Below are positions 37,816 through 47,239 of a DNA stretch of 64,000 nucleotides, one piece after another. The notes beneath the pieces were generated by a model that worked only from the letters and a program-made list of their open reading frames with translations, was not told the DNA's origin and ran no database searches. The stretch comes from Corynebacterium gerontici (GTDB taxonomy: Bacteria > Actinomycetota > Actinomycetes > Mycobacteriales > Mycobacteriaceae): assembly GCF_003813985.1 (NCBI RefSeq), contig NZ_CP033897.1, positions 992,001-1,056,000 of the forward strand, read 5' to 3'. The first letter of the stretch is position 1; every line of letters starts with the position of its first letter. Made by a program: the position numbers and the translations under genes.

Positions 37816-38823
37816 ATGAAGCAGATCGGGGTCATGGGCGCAGGTTCGTGGGGAACCACGCTGGCGAAAGTCTTCGCCGACGCCGGCAATCACGTCACCT
37901 TGTGGGCGCGCCGCGCCGAGGTGGCTGATGAGATCAACCAGGAGCACAAAAATCATAAGTACCTCAGCGACGTTGTGCTTCCGAACAATCTTCGCGCGAC
38001 TTCGGATCCTGCAGATGCGCTCCAGGCCGACATCCTGGTGCTTGCCGTGCCCAGCCAGACGTTGCGCAGCAATCTTGAGCAGTGGGCTCCGCATATCTCC
38101 CAAGACACGATCTTGCTGAGCCTTGCCAAGGGCGTGGAGGCGAAGACCTTCGAGCGGATGAGCCAAGTGATTGCAGAGGTCAGTGGGGTAGAGGAAAGCC
38201 GAATTGCCGTGCTCAGCGGCCCAAACCTCGCCCGCGAGATCGCGGAGGAACAACCAGCTGCCACGGTGATCGCCTGCACTGATCAAGACAACGCGGTTGC
38301 AGTGCAACAGGCCGTTGCTACAAACTATTTTCGCCCCTATACCAATACCGATGTAGTTGGCTGCGAAATCGGCGGCGCGTGCAAAAACGTGATCGCCCTC
38401 GCCTGCGGCATGGCAGCAGGTCAGGGGCTTGGAGAAAACACCCTAGCCACCGTCATTACGCGAGGTCTCGCCGAAATTTCTCGTCTGGGGGAAGCCCTTG
38501 GCGCCGATCCGCGCACCTTCTCGGGCCTCGCTGGGCTGGGAGATCTTGTTGCGACGTGTTCTTCACCTTTGTCGCGCAATCGTTCCTTCGGTGCTCGCCT
38601 GGGTGAGGGCCAGAGCCTCGAAGACGCCCGTGCGGCATCCAATGGGCAGGTTGCAGAGGGCGTCATTTCTTCTCAGTCGGTGTTTAGCTTGGCCACCTCC
38701 CTGGGAGTGGAAATGCCAATCACCCAAGCCGTGTACGGTGTGTGCCATTTGGGCTTGGACGTCGGCGATATGGTGCAGGCGTTGATGGGCAGGCAGAAGA
38801 AATCAGAGATCCCGAGCCAATAA
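37816..38823 (+). CDS. gpsA: Glycerol-3-phosphate dehydrogenase (NAD(P)+)
   Basis: 335 residues. It makes sn-glycerol-3-phosphate for phospholipids. N-terminal Rossmann motif [18 protein letters not shown], the SLAKGVE block, [16 protein letters not shown] and the catalytic Lys region [17 protein letters not shown] are present. ATG 37816 follows AAAGGAG by 5 bases. An upstream TTG at 37789 is not needed. Confidence 0.96.
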   Translation: MKQIGVMGAGSWGTTLAKVFADAGNHVTLWARRAEVADEINQEHKNHKYLSDVVLPNNLRATSDPADALQADILVLAVPSQTLRSNLEQWAPHISQDTILLSLAKGVEAKTFERMSQVIAEVSGVEESRIAVLSGPNLAREIAEEQPAATVIACTDQDNAVAVQQAVATNYFRPYTNTDVVGCEIGGACKNVIALACGMAAGQGLGENTLATVITRGLAEISRLGEALGADPRTFSGLAGLGDLVATCSSPLSRNRSFGARLGEGQSLEDARAASNGQVAEGVISSQSVFSLATSLGVEMPITQAVYGVCHLGLDVGDMVQALMGRQKKSEIPSQ

Positions 38824-38840
38824 CTTGAGCCCCTAGCGGG

Positions 38841-38846
38841 TACACT
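38841..38846 (+). promoter_or_regulatory. -10 box of ddl, leaderless arrangement
   Basis: TACACT ends 8 bases before GTG 38855, with no Shine-Dalgarno sequence. Confidence 0.45.
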
Positions 38847-38854
38847 TTGCAGCC

Positions 38855-39922
38855 GTGAATCAAGCTGCAAACAATCCCATACGCGTGGCCGTCATTTATG
38901 GTGGCCAAAGTTCCGAGCATTCTGTGTCTTGCGTATCCGCAGGCGCAGTGATGAGCCATCTGGAAGGCTTCGAGGTGGTCCCCATCGGCATTACGAAAAC
39001 CGGCGCTTGGACGGTGGGCACTAGTGACGTCGAGGAACTCCAAACAAAAGATCGCGTCATGCCCGAGGTGCAGATGCGCGAAGCGGTGACTTTGGCGTTA
39101 GACCCAGCTCATCGCGGCGAATTCCGGCTTAGCGACGGCACCTTGCACGCAAAAGTCGATGTCATCTTCCCAGTACTACACGGCCCCTTCGGTGAAGACG
39201 GCACGATTCAAGGTCTGTTCGAACTCTCCGGTGTGCCCTATGTGGGCACGGGTGTGTTGAGCTCCGCCTGTGGCATGGATAAAGAATTCACGAAGAAGCT
39301 GCTAAAAGCGGAAGGCCTCCCCGTTGGTGAGGAAGTGGTGCTGCGTGAACATCGGACGCTTTCCGCCGAGGAACGCGACACACTGGGGCTCCCGGTGTTT
39401 GTCAAGCCTGCGCGCGGTGGCTCTTCAATCGGCATTTCTCGCGTCGAGCGTTGGGAAGACCTCGATGAGGCTCTTGCGCTTGCCCGTGAACACGACGCCA
39501 AGGTGATTGTTGAATCAGAGATTATCGGCGACGAGGTTGAATGTGGCGTCTTGGAATACGCCGACGGCACTCGCGTCGCCTCAGTCCCGGCAAAACTTCT
39601 GGACATTGATGACTCGGAAGAAGGCTTCTACGGCTTTGACACCAAATACTTAGACAACGTCGTTTCGGCAGAAATCCCCGCACAATTCGAGCAGGCAACC
39701 CTCGAACAACTCCGCGAGATTTCACTCAAGGCGTTTGATGCATTGAACTGCAGGGGCCTTGCGCGCGTGGACTTCTTCGTCACCGCGAACGGCCCGGTGC
39801 TCAACGAGATCAACACGATGCCGGGCTTCACGCCCATTTCGATGTACCCGAAGGTTTTTGAGGCCTCGGGCGTTGCCTATGCCCAATTGCTGCGCATGCT
39901 GATTGAGCAGGCCCTAAGCTGA
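38855..39922 (+). CDS. ddl: D-alanine--D-alanine ligase
   Basis: 355 residues, ATP-grasp enzyme of peptidoglycan precursor synthesis. YGGQSSEHSVSCVSA at the N-terminus, the HGPFGEDGTIQGLFE block, the KPARGGSSIGIS loop and the metal-binding NEINTMPGFT near the C-terminus are intact. The start is GTG. The 3' end overlaps the convergent DUF3515 gene by 9 bp. Confidence 0.96.
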   Translation: MNQAANNPIRVAVIYGGQSSEHSVSCVSAGAVMSHLEGFEVVPIGITKTGAWTVGTSDVEELQTKDRVMPEVQMREAVTLALDPAHRGEFRLSDGTLHAKVDVIFPVLHGPFGEDGTIQGLFELSGVPYVGTGVLSSACGMDKEFTKKLLKAEGLPVGEEVVLREHRTLSAEERDTLGLPVFVKPARGGSSIGISRVERWEDLDEALALAREHDAKVIVESEIIGDEVECGVLEYADGTRVASVPAKLLDIDDSEEGFYGFDTKYLDNVVSAEIPAQFEQATLEQLREISLKAFDALNCRGLARVDFFVTANGPVLNEINTMPGFTPISMYPKVFEASGVAYAQLLRMLIEQALS

Positions 39923-40831
39923 GGCAGTGGATTCCCGGATCGTCTTGGTAAGCTGCACCAACACGGCGTTCCCCTCATTCGGGGCTGACACCGCAATCAC
40001 TACATCGCGGCCCATCGGGTACCAGGTGGACGCTGTGGTGCCGTTGCCCAAGGTGGTGTCTTCGAACCAGGGAACGCCATTGATCTGTTGAAGCTGCGCG
40101 CCAGCCTTATACGCCTTGGGAAACTCCACGCCGCACCGCAGCACTACGGGTTCTTTGCCAAAGCTCGTCCACGCCTTCGTCTGCGGCAGATCGGTGTTCG
40201 TGGCCGCGTAGTCGTCGTCAAGCTGCTCGGGTAGAGCTTCAAGCAGGTGCTTACAGCTTTTCGACGCCTCCGCGGCCTCCTGCGCTAGTGGAATCGGGAA
40301 GGGCTTGGCGTTGCGATTTTCTAAGCCATCGAGCGGCAAATCCTTCAGAGGCATCCCCTGGCCGTCGAGCGCTGGGTCATCGGCGGTGACGGCCACGAGC
40401 GGGAACTTGTTCACCGCGAACCAGGTACGAAGGGTCGAACCGGGGGTGGCATCGTCTACACGTATCCATTGCACACCGTCGATCTCCTCGGTGGGGGTGA
40501 TCTTGGTGTATTGAAGCGGTACTGAGACGCCACAGCGCAAAGTGATGCGCTCGGTGCTGCTCGACGCCCACGCAGCGGCGCCGTTCGGGGCGGGTTCTGC
40601 AAGTTCGGCGCGCTTATGCCCCGCGAATGTGTCCGGTAGTGCGTCCACAAACTGCTGGCATTCCGCGGTATCCGCATCTGGGGAGTCGAGCGAGGCCATC
40701 GCTACTGGTTGCTGCGCCGCACGGTCATACACGATCTTCGCCCCGATAATCACCCCGAACACAAGCAGGATGGATAGCGCGAGAGCAATGAGAATTGGGG
40801 TCTTTCGATACGCGGTCTCAGGGCGGGTCAT
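39914..40831 (-). CDS. Membrane-anchored protein with two DUF3515-like units
   Basis: 305 residues. One N-terminal membrane helix (about 12-33) is followed by an extracytoplasmic part. Two similar halves are visible. Unit 1 (about 58-170) has ALPDTF, ERITLRCGVSVP, IDGVQW and STLRTWF. Unit 2 (about 193-300) has ALPEQL, EPVVLRCGVEFP, INGVPW and TASTWY. Single-unit DUF3515 proteins beside ddl/thiL are standard in actinobacteria, and their function is unknown. The ATG at 40831 is 26 bp from the divergent thiL start. A TACACT 8 bases upstream implies a leaderless mRNA. Confidence 0.83.
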   Translation of the reverse strand: MTRPETAYRKTPILIALALSILLVFGVIIGAKIVYDRAAQQPVAMASLDSPDADTAECQQFVDALPDTFAGHKRAELAEPAPNGAAAWASSSTERITLRCGVSVPLQYTKITPTEEIDGVQWIRVDDATPGSTLRTWFAVNKFPLVAVTADDPALDGQGMPLKDLPLDGLENRNAKPFPIPLAQEAAEASKSCKHLLEALPEQLDDDYAATNTDLPQTKAWTSFGKEPVVLRCGVEFPKAYKAGAQLQQINGVPWFEDTTLGNGTTASTWYPMGRDVVIAVSAPNEGNAVLVQLTKTIRESTASA

Positions 40832-40839
40832 AGTGCAAA

Positions 40840-40849
40840 AGTGTAACCT
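40840..40849. promoter_or_regulatory. Overlapping divergent -10 boxes, DUF3515 gene / thiL
   Basis: Plus strand TAACCT (40844-40849) is 8 bases before the thiL ATG. Minus strand TACACT (40845-40840) is 8 bases before the DUF3515 ATG. The two boxes overlap by 2 bp. Confidence 0.5.
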
Positions 40850-40857
40850 GTACACCT

Positions 40858-41838
40858 ATGAATACGCGCCAGCCACTGAACCCAACCCTGGCAGAAGTTG
40901 GTGAGCGAGAAGCCATCAACTTGATCGCGGCGCACGCACCAAGTCCGCGCAACGGCGACGACGCGGCCGTGCTTGAACATGATGCGCCTAACTCCCAAAC
41001 GGTGGTGAGCACAGACATGCTGGTGCAGAATCGGCACTTTCGCCTGGACTGGTCCACGCCAGCAGAGATTGGCAAGAAGGCAATCACCCAAAATTTCGCA
41101 GACGTGGAGGCCATGGGGGCGCGACCGAAGGCAGCGCTGTTGGCGCTGTCCGTGCCGGCGCACACACGAGTGCAATTTGTTGCTGAACTTGCCCGAGGCA
41201 TTGGCGAACGCGTTGTTGAATACGGCGCCGAACTCGTCGGTGGCGACATCACCGACGGCGACGCAGTGGTGATTTCAGTGACCGCCGTTGGTCAACTTGG
41301 CGGTTCGCTGCCAGAGCTATGCCTCGACCGTGCCCGCCCTGGCCAGCATGTGGTGGCGAGTGGAGAAATCGGCGCCTCAGCAGCAGGGCTTGCGTTGCTG
41401 CAACGATTTGGGCGCGACAATATCCCGGAGGAGTTCGCGCCCTTGGTGCAATCACATTGCGCGGCGAAGGTGCCGCCCGGACGAGGTTTTGTGGCGCGCT
41501 CTGCCGGTGTTTCCTCGATGACCGATAATTCCGATGGCCTCATCGTGGACACCCGCAACATCGCCCGGCGATCGAACGTGAGCATCAATCTATTCTCAGA
41601 CGCCATTGCACCTTCGGAGTTGTTGTACGCAGCGGCGGAACTGCTGCAAGCAGATCCCTGGGAATGGGTGCTTCAGGGTGGGGAAGACCACACGCTCATA
41701 GGCACCACCACCAGCGCCGCCCCCACGGGATACCGCGTCATTGGCCGTGTTGATCACCGATCCGAGGGGGAAGTGCTCATCGACGGAAAAACCCCGCTAT
41801 TCGACGGAGGGTGGAGCAGTTTTGCTACCAGTACATGA
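40858..41838 (+). CDS. thiL: Thiamine-monophosphate kinase
   Basis: 326 residues. It phosphorylates TMP to thiamine diphosphate, the cofactor of IlvB. The N-terminal [45 protein letters not shown] and [18 protein letters not shown] are typical ThiL blocks, and the C-terminal [16 protein letters not shown] is intact. It overlaps ung by 17 bp, so the two are cotranscribed. Confidence 0.95.
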   Translation: MNTRQPLNPTLAEVGEREAINLIAAHAPSPRNGDDAAVLEHDAPNSQTVVSTDMLVQNRHFRLDWSTPAEIGKKAITQNFADVEAMGARPKAALLALSVPAHTRVQFVAELARGIGERVVEYGAELVGGDITDGDAVVISVTAVGQLGGSLPELCLDRARPGQHVVASGEIGASAAGLALLQRFGRDNIPEEFAPLVQSHCAAKVPPGRGFVARSAGVSSMTDNSDGLIVDTRNIARRSNVSINLFSDAIAPSELLYAAAELLQADPWEWVLQGGEDHTLIGTTTSAAPTGYRVIGRVDHRSEGEVLIDGKTPLFDGGWSSFATST

Positions 41839-42475
41839 TAGTTGGCAACAACCCCTTGGACCGGTTGAAGCCCAGATTCACGCGATGGGCGACTTCTTGC
41901 GCACAGAAGTTGCCGCAGGCCGGACTTATCTTCCCGCCGGAGATAACGTGCTGCGTGCCTTCCAGGATCCCTTTGATGCAGTCAAGGTGCTCATCATCGG
42001 CCAGGATCCGTATCCCACACCGGGACACCCGATGGGGCTGGCCTTCGGTACGCAGCCCGGAGTCCCGGCGCCCCGGAGCCTGCAAAACATTTACCGCGAA
42101 CTCCGTGATGATCTCGGCATCACTACACCTGAAGATGGCGACCTTCGCCCGTGGACTGCACAGGGCGTCTTGTTGCTCAACCGCGTACTCACCGTGCAGC
42201 CGGGGAACGCGGGCTCACATCGGGGCAAGGGATGGGAAGCAGTGACCGAACAGGCCATTACTGCGCTGAGGCAGCGCGAGCAACCCCTGGTTGCGATCCT
42301 CTGGGGCCGGGACGCGCAGAAAGCTACGCCATTGCTCGACGGTGTGCCAATCATCGCTTCGGCCCACCCCTCGCCGCTGTCAGCTTCCCGTGGATTCTTT
42401 GGTTCCCGGCCCTTTAGTCGAGCGAATGAAGCACTAGAGCAGCAAGGTGCCGCACCGGTTCAGTGGCACTTGTAG
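41822..42475 (+). CDS. ung: Uracil-DNA glycosylase
   Basis: 217 residues from a TTG start at 41822 (GGAG six bases upstream), the usual UNG length. It excises uracil from DNA. The catalytic [20 protein letters not shown] (Asp and Tyr), [10 protein letters not shown] and the C-terminal [13 protein letters not shown] loop are present. The only ATG in frame upstream lies deep in thiL, so the TTG is preferred. Confidence 0.94.
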   Translation: MLPVHDSWQQPLGPVEAQIHAMGDFLRTEVAAGRTYLPAGDNVLRAFQDPFDAVKVLIIGQDPYPTPGHPMGLAFGTQPGVPAPRSLQNIYRELRDDLGITTPEDGDLRPWTAQGVLLLNRVLTVQPGNAGSHRGKGWEAVTEQAITALRQREQPLVAILWGRDAQKATPLLDGVPIIASAHPSPLSASRGFFGSRPFSRANEALEQQGAAPVQWHL

Positions 42476-42486
42476 CATGAGTGATT

Positions 42487-43860
42487 ATGGCAACTGCTGA
42501 CCGGATCGAAGCCGCCACGTTGTGGCGATGGGCGCAAAGTGCTGCCCAAGCCCTGCGTGATGCAGCGCCCAGGATAAATCAGCTCAACGTGTTCCCCGTT
42601 CCAGATTCCGACACGGGCTCAAACATGGCGCACACGATGAGCGCTGCCGTAAGCGCAGTTGAGGATCCAGACGATCTCGGTGCCATCAGCGCACAATTGG
42701 CTGCGGGGGCGGTCAGAGGGGCACGTGGCAACTCGGGAGTGGTACTTAGCCAGATACTCCGTGCCGTCGCTGAGGCAGCAGCCCAAGGCCCGCTTGATAG
42801 CCAGGCGCTGGTTGGTGCACTGAACAAAGCACAGCACTATGTGCGTGAAGCGTTGCATCGGCCAGTAGAAGGAACCATCATCTCCGTGCTCGCCGCGGTA
42901 GCAGATGTTCCAGCCGCGGACACCCTTGATGCGACGGTCGGGGCGATGGCAAAAGCTGCGCACACAGCAATGGAGCACACACCCGAGCAACTGGAAGATC
43001 TACACGGGGTGATCGACGCGGGAGCTGCGGGGCTCGTTGTGGTCCTTGGCGCGCTGCAGGAAGCGATGGGGCAGGTGACTGAGCCGGAGCTGCCTTCTGG
43101 TCAGGTTGAAGTGATGATGTATGCCACCAACGCCAACCTTTCCGGGTTGGAATCCGAGCTCGAGTCCCTCGGTGATTGTTTGGTTATTGGTCGCGCCGGT
43201 GATGATGAGGCGAATATCCACATTCACACCGTGCAACCGGAAGCAGTGCTCAAAGCTGCTCGTGCTTTCGGCACCATCAGTGATGTGCGCGTCGAGGCGT
43301 TGCCCGAAGCGCCCCGCGCCGGGCGCGTTCTCATTGTTATTGATCCTCCCGAGGGGGCCGTGCCGCTGCTTAACGATGCAGAGGTCAAGTGTTTCGCGGC
43401 GGATGATGAGCTGATTCCCGCATTGACCTCATTGAATGCCGCCGAAGTCCTAATATTTTCCAATTTGGATCTGCAAACCCTGCACGCGATTGATCGAGCA
43501 CTGCAACGCGTTGGTATCCATACGGCATGGTTGCCAGGTGCTCACTTGCTGCGCATCCTCGCAGCAGTGACCGTGCACGATCCCAGCCAAAGCTTCGGCG
43601 TCGCCTTATTGCACATGCAAGAAGCGGCCCTGGGAATGCACATCGCCACAATCGCTGAGAACTACAGCGTCCACATCGGAGACTATGAGGTTGCTCGGTG
43701 TAACTCACTAGAGCAGGCAATTGAAACAGCAAGCTCCCTATTGCACTCGTGCGGCGGTGAGCAGCGCGCGATCGCTGTTCGTCCGGGCTCCGAGGTTGTC
43801 GACTCGGCGATGATGGAGATTGAGGGACTTGCCTGCCTCGCGGAAATCGGAGTGGAATAG
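42487..43860 (+). CDS. DAK2-domain protein (DhaL/YloV-like)
   Basis: 457 residues. The N-terminal DhaL-type kinase domain has NVFPVPDSDTGSNMAHTM (Mg-ATP site, with DSDTG in place of DGDTG) and GARGNSGVVLSQIL. The C-terminal half resembles the YloV/FakA extension (IHIHTVQPEAVL). FakA proteins phosphorylate fatty acids with a FakB partner, but no fakB-like gene is in the window, so the substrate is unknown. The stop overlaps the recG GTG by one base (TAGTG), the YloV-RecG coupling seen in many bacteria. Confidence 0.87.
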   Translation: MATADRIEAATLWRWAQSAAQALRDAAPRINQLNVFPVPDSDTGSNMAHTMSAAVSAVEDPDDLGAISAQLAAGAVRGARGNSGVVLSQILRAVAEAAAQGPLDSQALVGALNKAQHYVREALHRPVEGTIISVLAAVADVPAADTLDATVGAMAKAAHTAMEHTPEQLEDLHGVIDAGAAGLVVVLGALQEAMGQVTEPELPSGQVEVMMYATNANLSGLESELESLGDCLVIGRAGDDEANIHIHTVQPEAVLKAARAFGTISDVRVEALPEAPRAGRVLIVIDPPEGAVPLLNDAEVKCFAADDELIPALTSLNAAEVLIFSNLDLQTLHAIDRALQRVGIHTAWLPGAHLLRILAAVTVHDPSQSFGVALLHMQEAALGMHIATIAENYSVHIGDYEVARCNSLEQAIETASSLLHSCGGEQRAIAVRPGSEVVDSAMMEIEGLACLAEIGVE

Positions 43861-45941
43861 TGCTCGGGTGGCAAGACACGCGGCCGCTGAGCCGCATCCT
43901 GGAAAAAGGCGAAGCTGGCTCGATCAAACGCGCTTTTGGCTACAGCAAAGCCTATGAATTGTTGGAGCATTTTCCCAGGGCATACGCTGCACGTGGATCG
44001 GGGCTTGCCGCCGAGACAGCGGATGAAGGCGAGATCGTCACCATCGTGGGCGAAGTCGTGCACACCACCACCCGAGAATCACCAAAAGCCGGGCGTATTT
44101 TCCAAGTGTCAATACATGATGGGGTAGGGGTTACCCAGGCGACGTTCTTTCGCGCCACCTGGCAAATGCGCCAACTATCAGTCGGTGTGCGGGCCATCTT
44201 CACCGGCAAACTGAAGTTCTTTCGAGGCCAGGCGCAGTTGCAGCATCCTCAGTATTTCCTGCTCGGGAACCTACGGTTGCTGAAAAAGGAGGAAAGCTAC
44301 AAAGAGCGCGTGGCGCAGCTCATGCTCAACCTCCCGTTCATCCCCATCTACCCAGCAAAATCTTCCATGCCTTCCTGGCGCATCTTTGGCGCGATCCATG
44401 AAGTGCTGCGCACTATCCCAACAATTGAGGATCCCCTCCAGCAATTCGCGCCAAACGACCTGCCCAGCTTCGACGCCTCTGTGCGCGGCATTCATATGCC
44501 CGATGCTGGTGGGCACGAACCATATCGCCAACGCCTGCTCTACGACGAAGCCTTGAGTTTGGGCGTGGTCATGGCACTGCGCAAAGCCGATACACGAAAA
44601 CGAGTAGCTCCCCTGCTCAGCGCCCCAGACCAACGCGGCGCGCAATTGCAAGCCTCATTGCCATTTGACCTCACTGAGGGCCAACGGAACGTTCTTGAGG
44701 ACATCCGTCACGATCTGCGTTCCAAAGAGCCAATGCAGCGCCTCCTGCAAGGCGAGGTGGGTTCGGGCAAAACCGTGGTGGCGCTGCTCGCCATGCTCCA
44801 AGCCGTGGACGCAGGCGCCCAGTGTGCGCTGCTCGCCCCAACAGAAGTGCTTGCGACACAGCACGCGCAGAGCATTGCGGCCATGTTGAAAGGCATTGAC
44901 GTCAAGATCACCTTGCTCAAAGGTTCTATGCCAACTTCCCAACGACAGCAAGCGCTGCTCGACATTGTCAGCGGAGAATCAAACATCATCATCGGCACGC
45001 ATGCGCTTATTCAAGAATCAGTAGAGTTCTTCAACCTTGGTCTGTGCGTGGTAGATGAGCAGCACCGTTTCGGCGTCGAACAACGAGATACCCTCCGCGC
45101 GAAGGGCCCAGACGGTTTGACTCCACACCTCCTCGTGATGACGGCAACGCCCATTCCGCGAACCATCGCCATGACTACCTTTGGAGACCTAAGCGTGTCC
45201 ACGCTCAGGGAACTGCCGGGAGGCCGCCAACCCATTGCCTCCTACGTGGTGCCCGCACAAAACTCTTTGTGGGTCGCCAGAATGTGGCAACGCTTGCGTG
45301 AAGAAATCCACCAGGGCAGACAGGTCTACATAGTGTGCCCGAAGATCGGTGGTGAAGACGGCGTCGAGGAAATGACCGAACACCTCAGCAACACCGAGTT
45401 CGAGGGCCGCCGAGTCATGGCACTGCATGGCCAGATGCCCAGCGAATCCAAAGCCACGGTTATGGAGGCGTTTGCAGCGGGACTTATCGACGTGCTCGTC
45501 GCCACCACCGTGATCGAGGTCGGCGTGGACGTGCCCAACGCCGCGGCCATGCTCATCTACGGCGCCGACGCCTTCGGCGTTTCCCAATTGCATCAACTCC
45601 GAGGCCGAGTGGGACGAGGCGCCAACAAATCCATCTGCTTCTTCTACACCAGCGCAGAACCCGGCACCCCCACCCTCGAGCGCATTGGAAAGGTAGCCGA
45701 TACCCTCGACGGCTTCGAACTCGCCGAAATTGATCTGGAATATCGCCAAGAAGGCGACGTGCTCGGCACCGAACAATCCGGACATAATCGCCTGAAGTTC
45801 CTCAAATTGCACCGCGATGCCAGAGTGATCGCCCGCGCCAATGACGATGCCACGGCAATTGTGCACCAAGCCCCCTTGCTCGCCCGAACCCTCGTGCGAG
45901 ACATCGACTACGATCGGCAGATCTTCATCGACAAAAGCTAA
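43860..45941 (+). CDS. recG: ATP-dependent DNA helicase RecG
   Basis: 693 residues. Branch-migration helicase for stalled forks. An N-terminal OB/wedge domain (about 50-150) is followed by helicase motifs: Walker A LLQGEVGSGKTVVALLA, DEXH box VVDEQHRFGVEQR, motif III MTATPIPRTIA, VEVGVDVPNA with QLHQLRGRVGRG (motifs V and VI) and the C-terminal RecG TRG region. The GTG start is coupled to the DAK2 gene. Confidence 0.96.
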   Translation: MLGWQDTRPLSRILEKGEAGSIKRAFGYSKAYELLEHFPRAYAARGSGLAAETADEGEIVTIVGEVVHTTTRESPKAGRIFQVSIHDGVGVTQATFFRATWQMRQLSVGVRAIFTGKLKFFRGQAQLQHPQYFLLGNLRLLKKEESYKERVAQLMLNLPFIPIYPAKSSMPSWRIFGAIHEVLRTIPTIEDPLQQFAPNDLPSFDASVRGIHMPDAGGHEPYRQRLLYDEALSLGVVMALRKADTRKRVAPLLSAPDQRGAQLQASLPFDLTEGQRNVLEDIRHDLRSKEPMQRLLQGEVGSGKTVVALLAMLQAVDAGAQCALLAPTEVLATQHAQSIAAMLKGIDVKITLLKGSMPTSQRQQALLDIVSGESNIIIGTHALIQESVEFFNLGLCVVDEQHRFGVEQRDTLRAKGPDGLTPHLLVMTATPIPRTIAMTTFGDLSVSTLRELPGGRQPIASYVVPAQNSLWVARMWQRLREEIHQGRQVYIVCPKIGGEDGVEEMTEHLSNTEFEGRRVMALHGQMPSESKATVMEAFAAGLIDVLVATTVIEVGVDVPNAAAMLIYGADAFGVSQLHQLRGRVGRGANKSICFFYTSAEPGTPTLERIGKVADTLDGFELAEIDLEYRQEGDVLGTEQSGHNRLKFLKLHRDARVIARANDDATAIVHQAPLLARTLVRDIDYDRQIFIDKS

Positions 45942-45944
45942 AAT
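45939..45944 (+). promoter_or_regulatory. -10 box of biotin-carrier gene, leaderless arrangement
   Basis: TAAAAT overlaps the recG stop codon and ends 7 bases before ATG 45952. Confidence 0.55.
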
Positions 45945-45951
45945 ACCCCTC

Positions 45952-46164
45952 ATGAAGATTCACGCCCCCTTCGCCGGGATCGTCCACTTCCTCGTCACCC
46001 CTGGCGAATCCGTCCGCACAGGCCAAGCGCTCGCCTCAGTTGAGGCAGTGAAACTAGAGGCGCCCGTGATCGCGCCGGGTCCTGGGGTGGTGGACGCGCT
46101 TTTGGTAGAGGATTTTCAAGACGTTGTTGGTGGCGAGGCTGTGATTGAGGTGAAAGAGGCTTAA
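45952..46164 (+). CDS. Small stand-alone biotin/lipoyl carrier protein
   Basis: 70 residues, a single biotinyl/lipoyl hammerhead domain. The attachment lysine is Lys34 in ASVEAVKLEAPVIAPGPG. The residue before it is Val where biotin carriers usually have Met (AMKM). No Pro/Ala-rich linker or catalytic domain is attached, so it would act in trans with a carboxylase elsewhere, or as a lipoyl carrier. It overlaps rsmD by one base (TAATG). The -10 box at 45939 gives it a transcript start separate from recG. Confidence 0.82.
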   Translation: MKIHAPFAGIVHFLVTPGESVRTGQALASVEAVKLEAPVIAPGPGVVDALLVEDFQDVVGGEAVIEVKEA

Positions 46165-46754
46165 TGGGACAAACACGTATCATTTCCGGCGAGGCTCGTG
46201 GCAGGAAGATTAAGGTTCCCGAACACGGCACACGTCCAACCTCCGACCGCGCCCGTGAAGGACTCTTTTCCTCCCTTCAGGTTCGCTTCGGTTTTATCGA
46301 TGCGGTGGTGCTCGATCTTTTCGCGGGTTCCGGCGCTCTTGGTCTTGAGGCCGCGAGCCGAGGTGCCGCTGAGGTGGTCTTGGTTGAATCGGCGCGATCC
46401 GCCGCTGAGATTATTCGCAGCAACGCCAAGGTAGTGGGGCATCCCAACGTACGTGTTGAGGAGATGAAGGCATCTACTTACCTGGCCACCGCGCCCGATC
46501 ATTATTTCAGCATGGTTTTGGCCGATCCTCCCTATGAACTTGACGACGCAAGCGTGCAGGAAATGTTGGCGGCGTTGGCCCCAAAGCTTATCGACGGCGC
46601 TGTGGTCGTCATCGAGCGTCATCGCGACTCCGAGCAGACTGCATGGCCCGCGTGGTTCGTGCCCACGCCGCAGAAATTGAAGAAGCGTACTTTTGGCATT
46701 GCGCGGATGGACATGGCGGTGTTCCATGCCGATCGCTATGAGGAGGAATCATGA
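46164..46754 (+). CDS. rsmD: 16S rRNA (guanine966-N2)-methyltransferase
   Basis: 196 residues. SAM-binding motif LDLFAGSGALGLEAASRGA, the catalytic motif LADPPYEL (DPPY), and the N-terminal RIISGEARGRKIKVPEHGT, then RPTSDRAREGLFS, typical of RsmD. It is coupled at both ends, to the carrier gene (TAATG) and to coaD (4-bp overlap). Confidence 0.94.
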   Translation: MGQTRIISGEARGRKIKVPEHGTRPTSDRAREGLFSSLQVRFGFIDAVVLDLFAGSGALGLEAASRGAAEVVLVESARSAAEIIRSNAKVVGHPNVRVEEMKASTYLATAPDHYFSMVLADPPYELDDASVQEMLAALAPKLIDGAVVVIERHRDSEQTAWPAWFVPTPQKLKKRTFGIARMDMAVFHADRYEEES

Positions 46755-47239
46755 GCACGCATGCGGTGTGCCCAGGATCGTTTGATCCCGTGACGATGGG
46801 GCACGTCAATATCATTCAGCGCGCGGCTTCCCTGCATGATCGGGTGACGGTGTTGGTTACAGCGAACCCCAACAAGCCGAGCGGCCTGTTCACAGTTGAA
46901 GAACGCAAGGAACTGATCCGCAACGCCCTGCAGCATTTGCCAAATATTCACGTTGACCATTGGTCGGGACTTCTGGTGGAGTACACCACTACTCACGGGG
47001 TGGACACCCTGGTCAAGGGGCTGCGTTCTTCCTTGGATTACGACTATGAGCTGCCGATGGCGCAGATGAATCGAAAGCTCGCAGGAATCGATACCTGCTT
47101 TCTCATGACCGACCCTAAATACGGGTACATCTCCTCCACACTGTGCAAGGAAGTAACCAAGTATGGGGGAGACGTATCGGATATGTTGCCTGAAGGGGTG
47201 GCGGACGCTATCCGCCGAAAATTCTCAGAGCAGGCTTGA
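46751..47239 (+). CDS. coaD: Phosphopantetheine adenylyltransferase
   Basis: 162 residues. Penultimate step of coenzyme A synthesis; the last step, coaE, is at 63.3 kb. Nucleotidyltransferase motif [19 protein letters not shown] (with TxGH), [20 protein letters not shown] and [20 protein letters not shown] are the standard CoaD blocks. It starts 4 bp inside rsmD. The 3' end overlaps the convergent ABC ATPase gene by 15 bp. Confidence 0.95.
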   Translation: MSTHAVCPGSFDPVTMGHVNIIQRAASLHDRVTVLVTANPNKPSGLFTVEERKELIRNALQHLPNIHVDHWSGLLVEYTTTHGVDTLVKGLRSSLDYDYELPMAQMNRKLAGIDTCFLMTDPKYGYISSTLCKEVTKYGGDVSDMLPEGVADAIRRKFSEQA

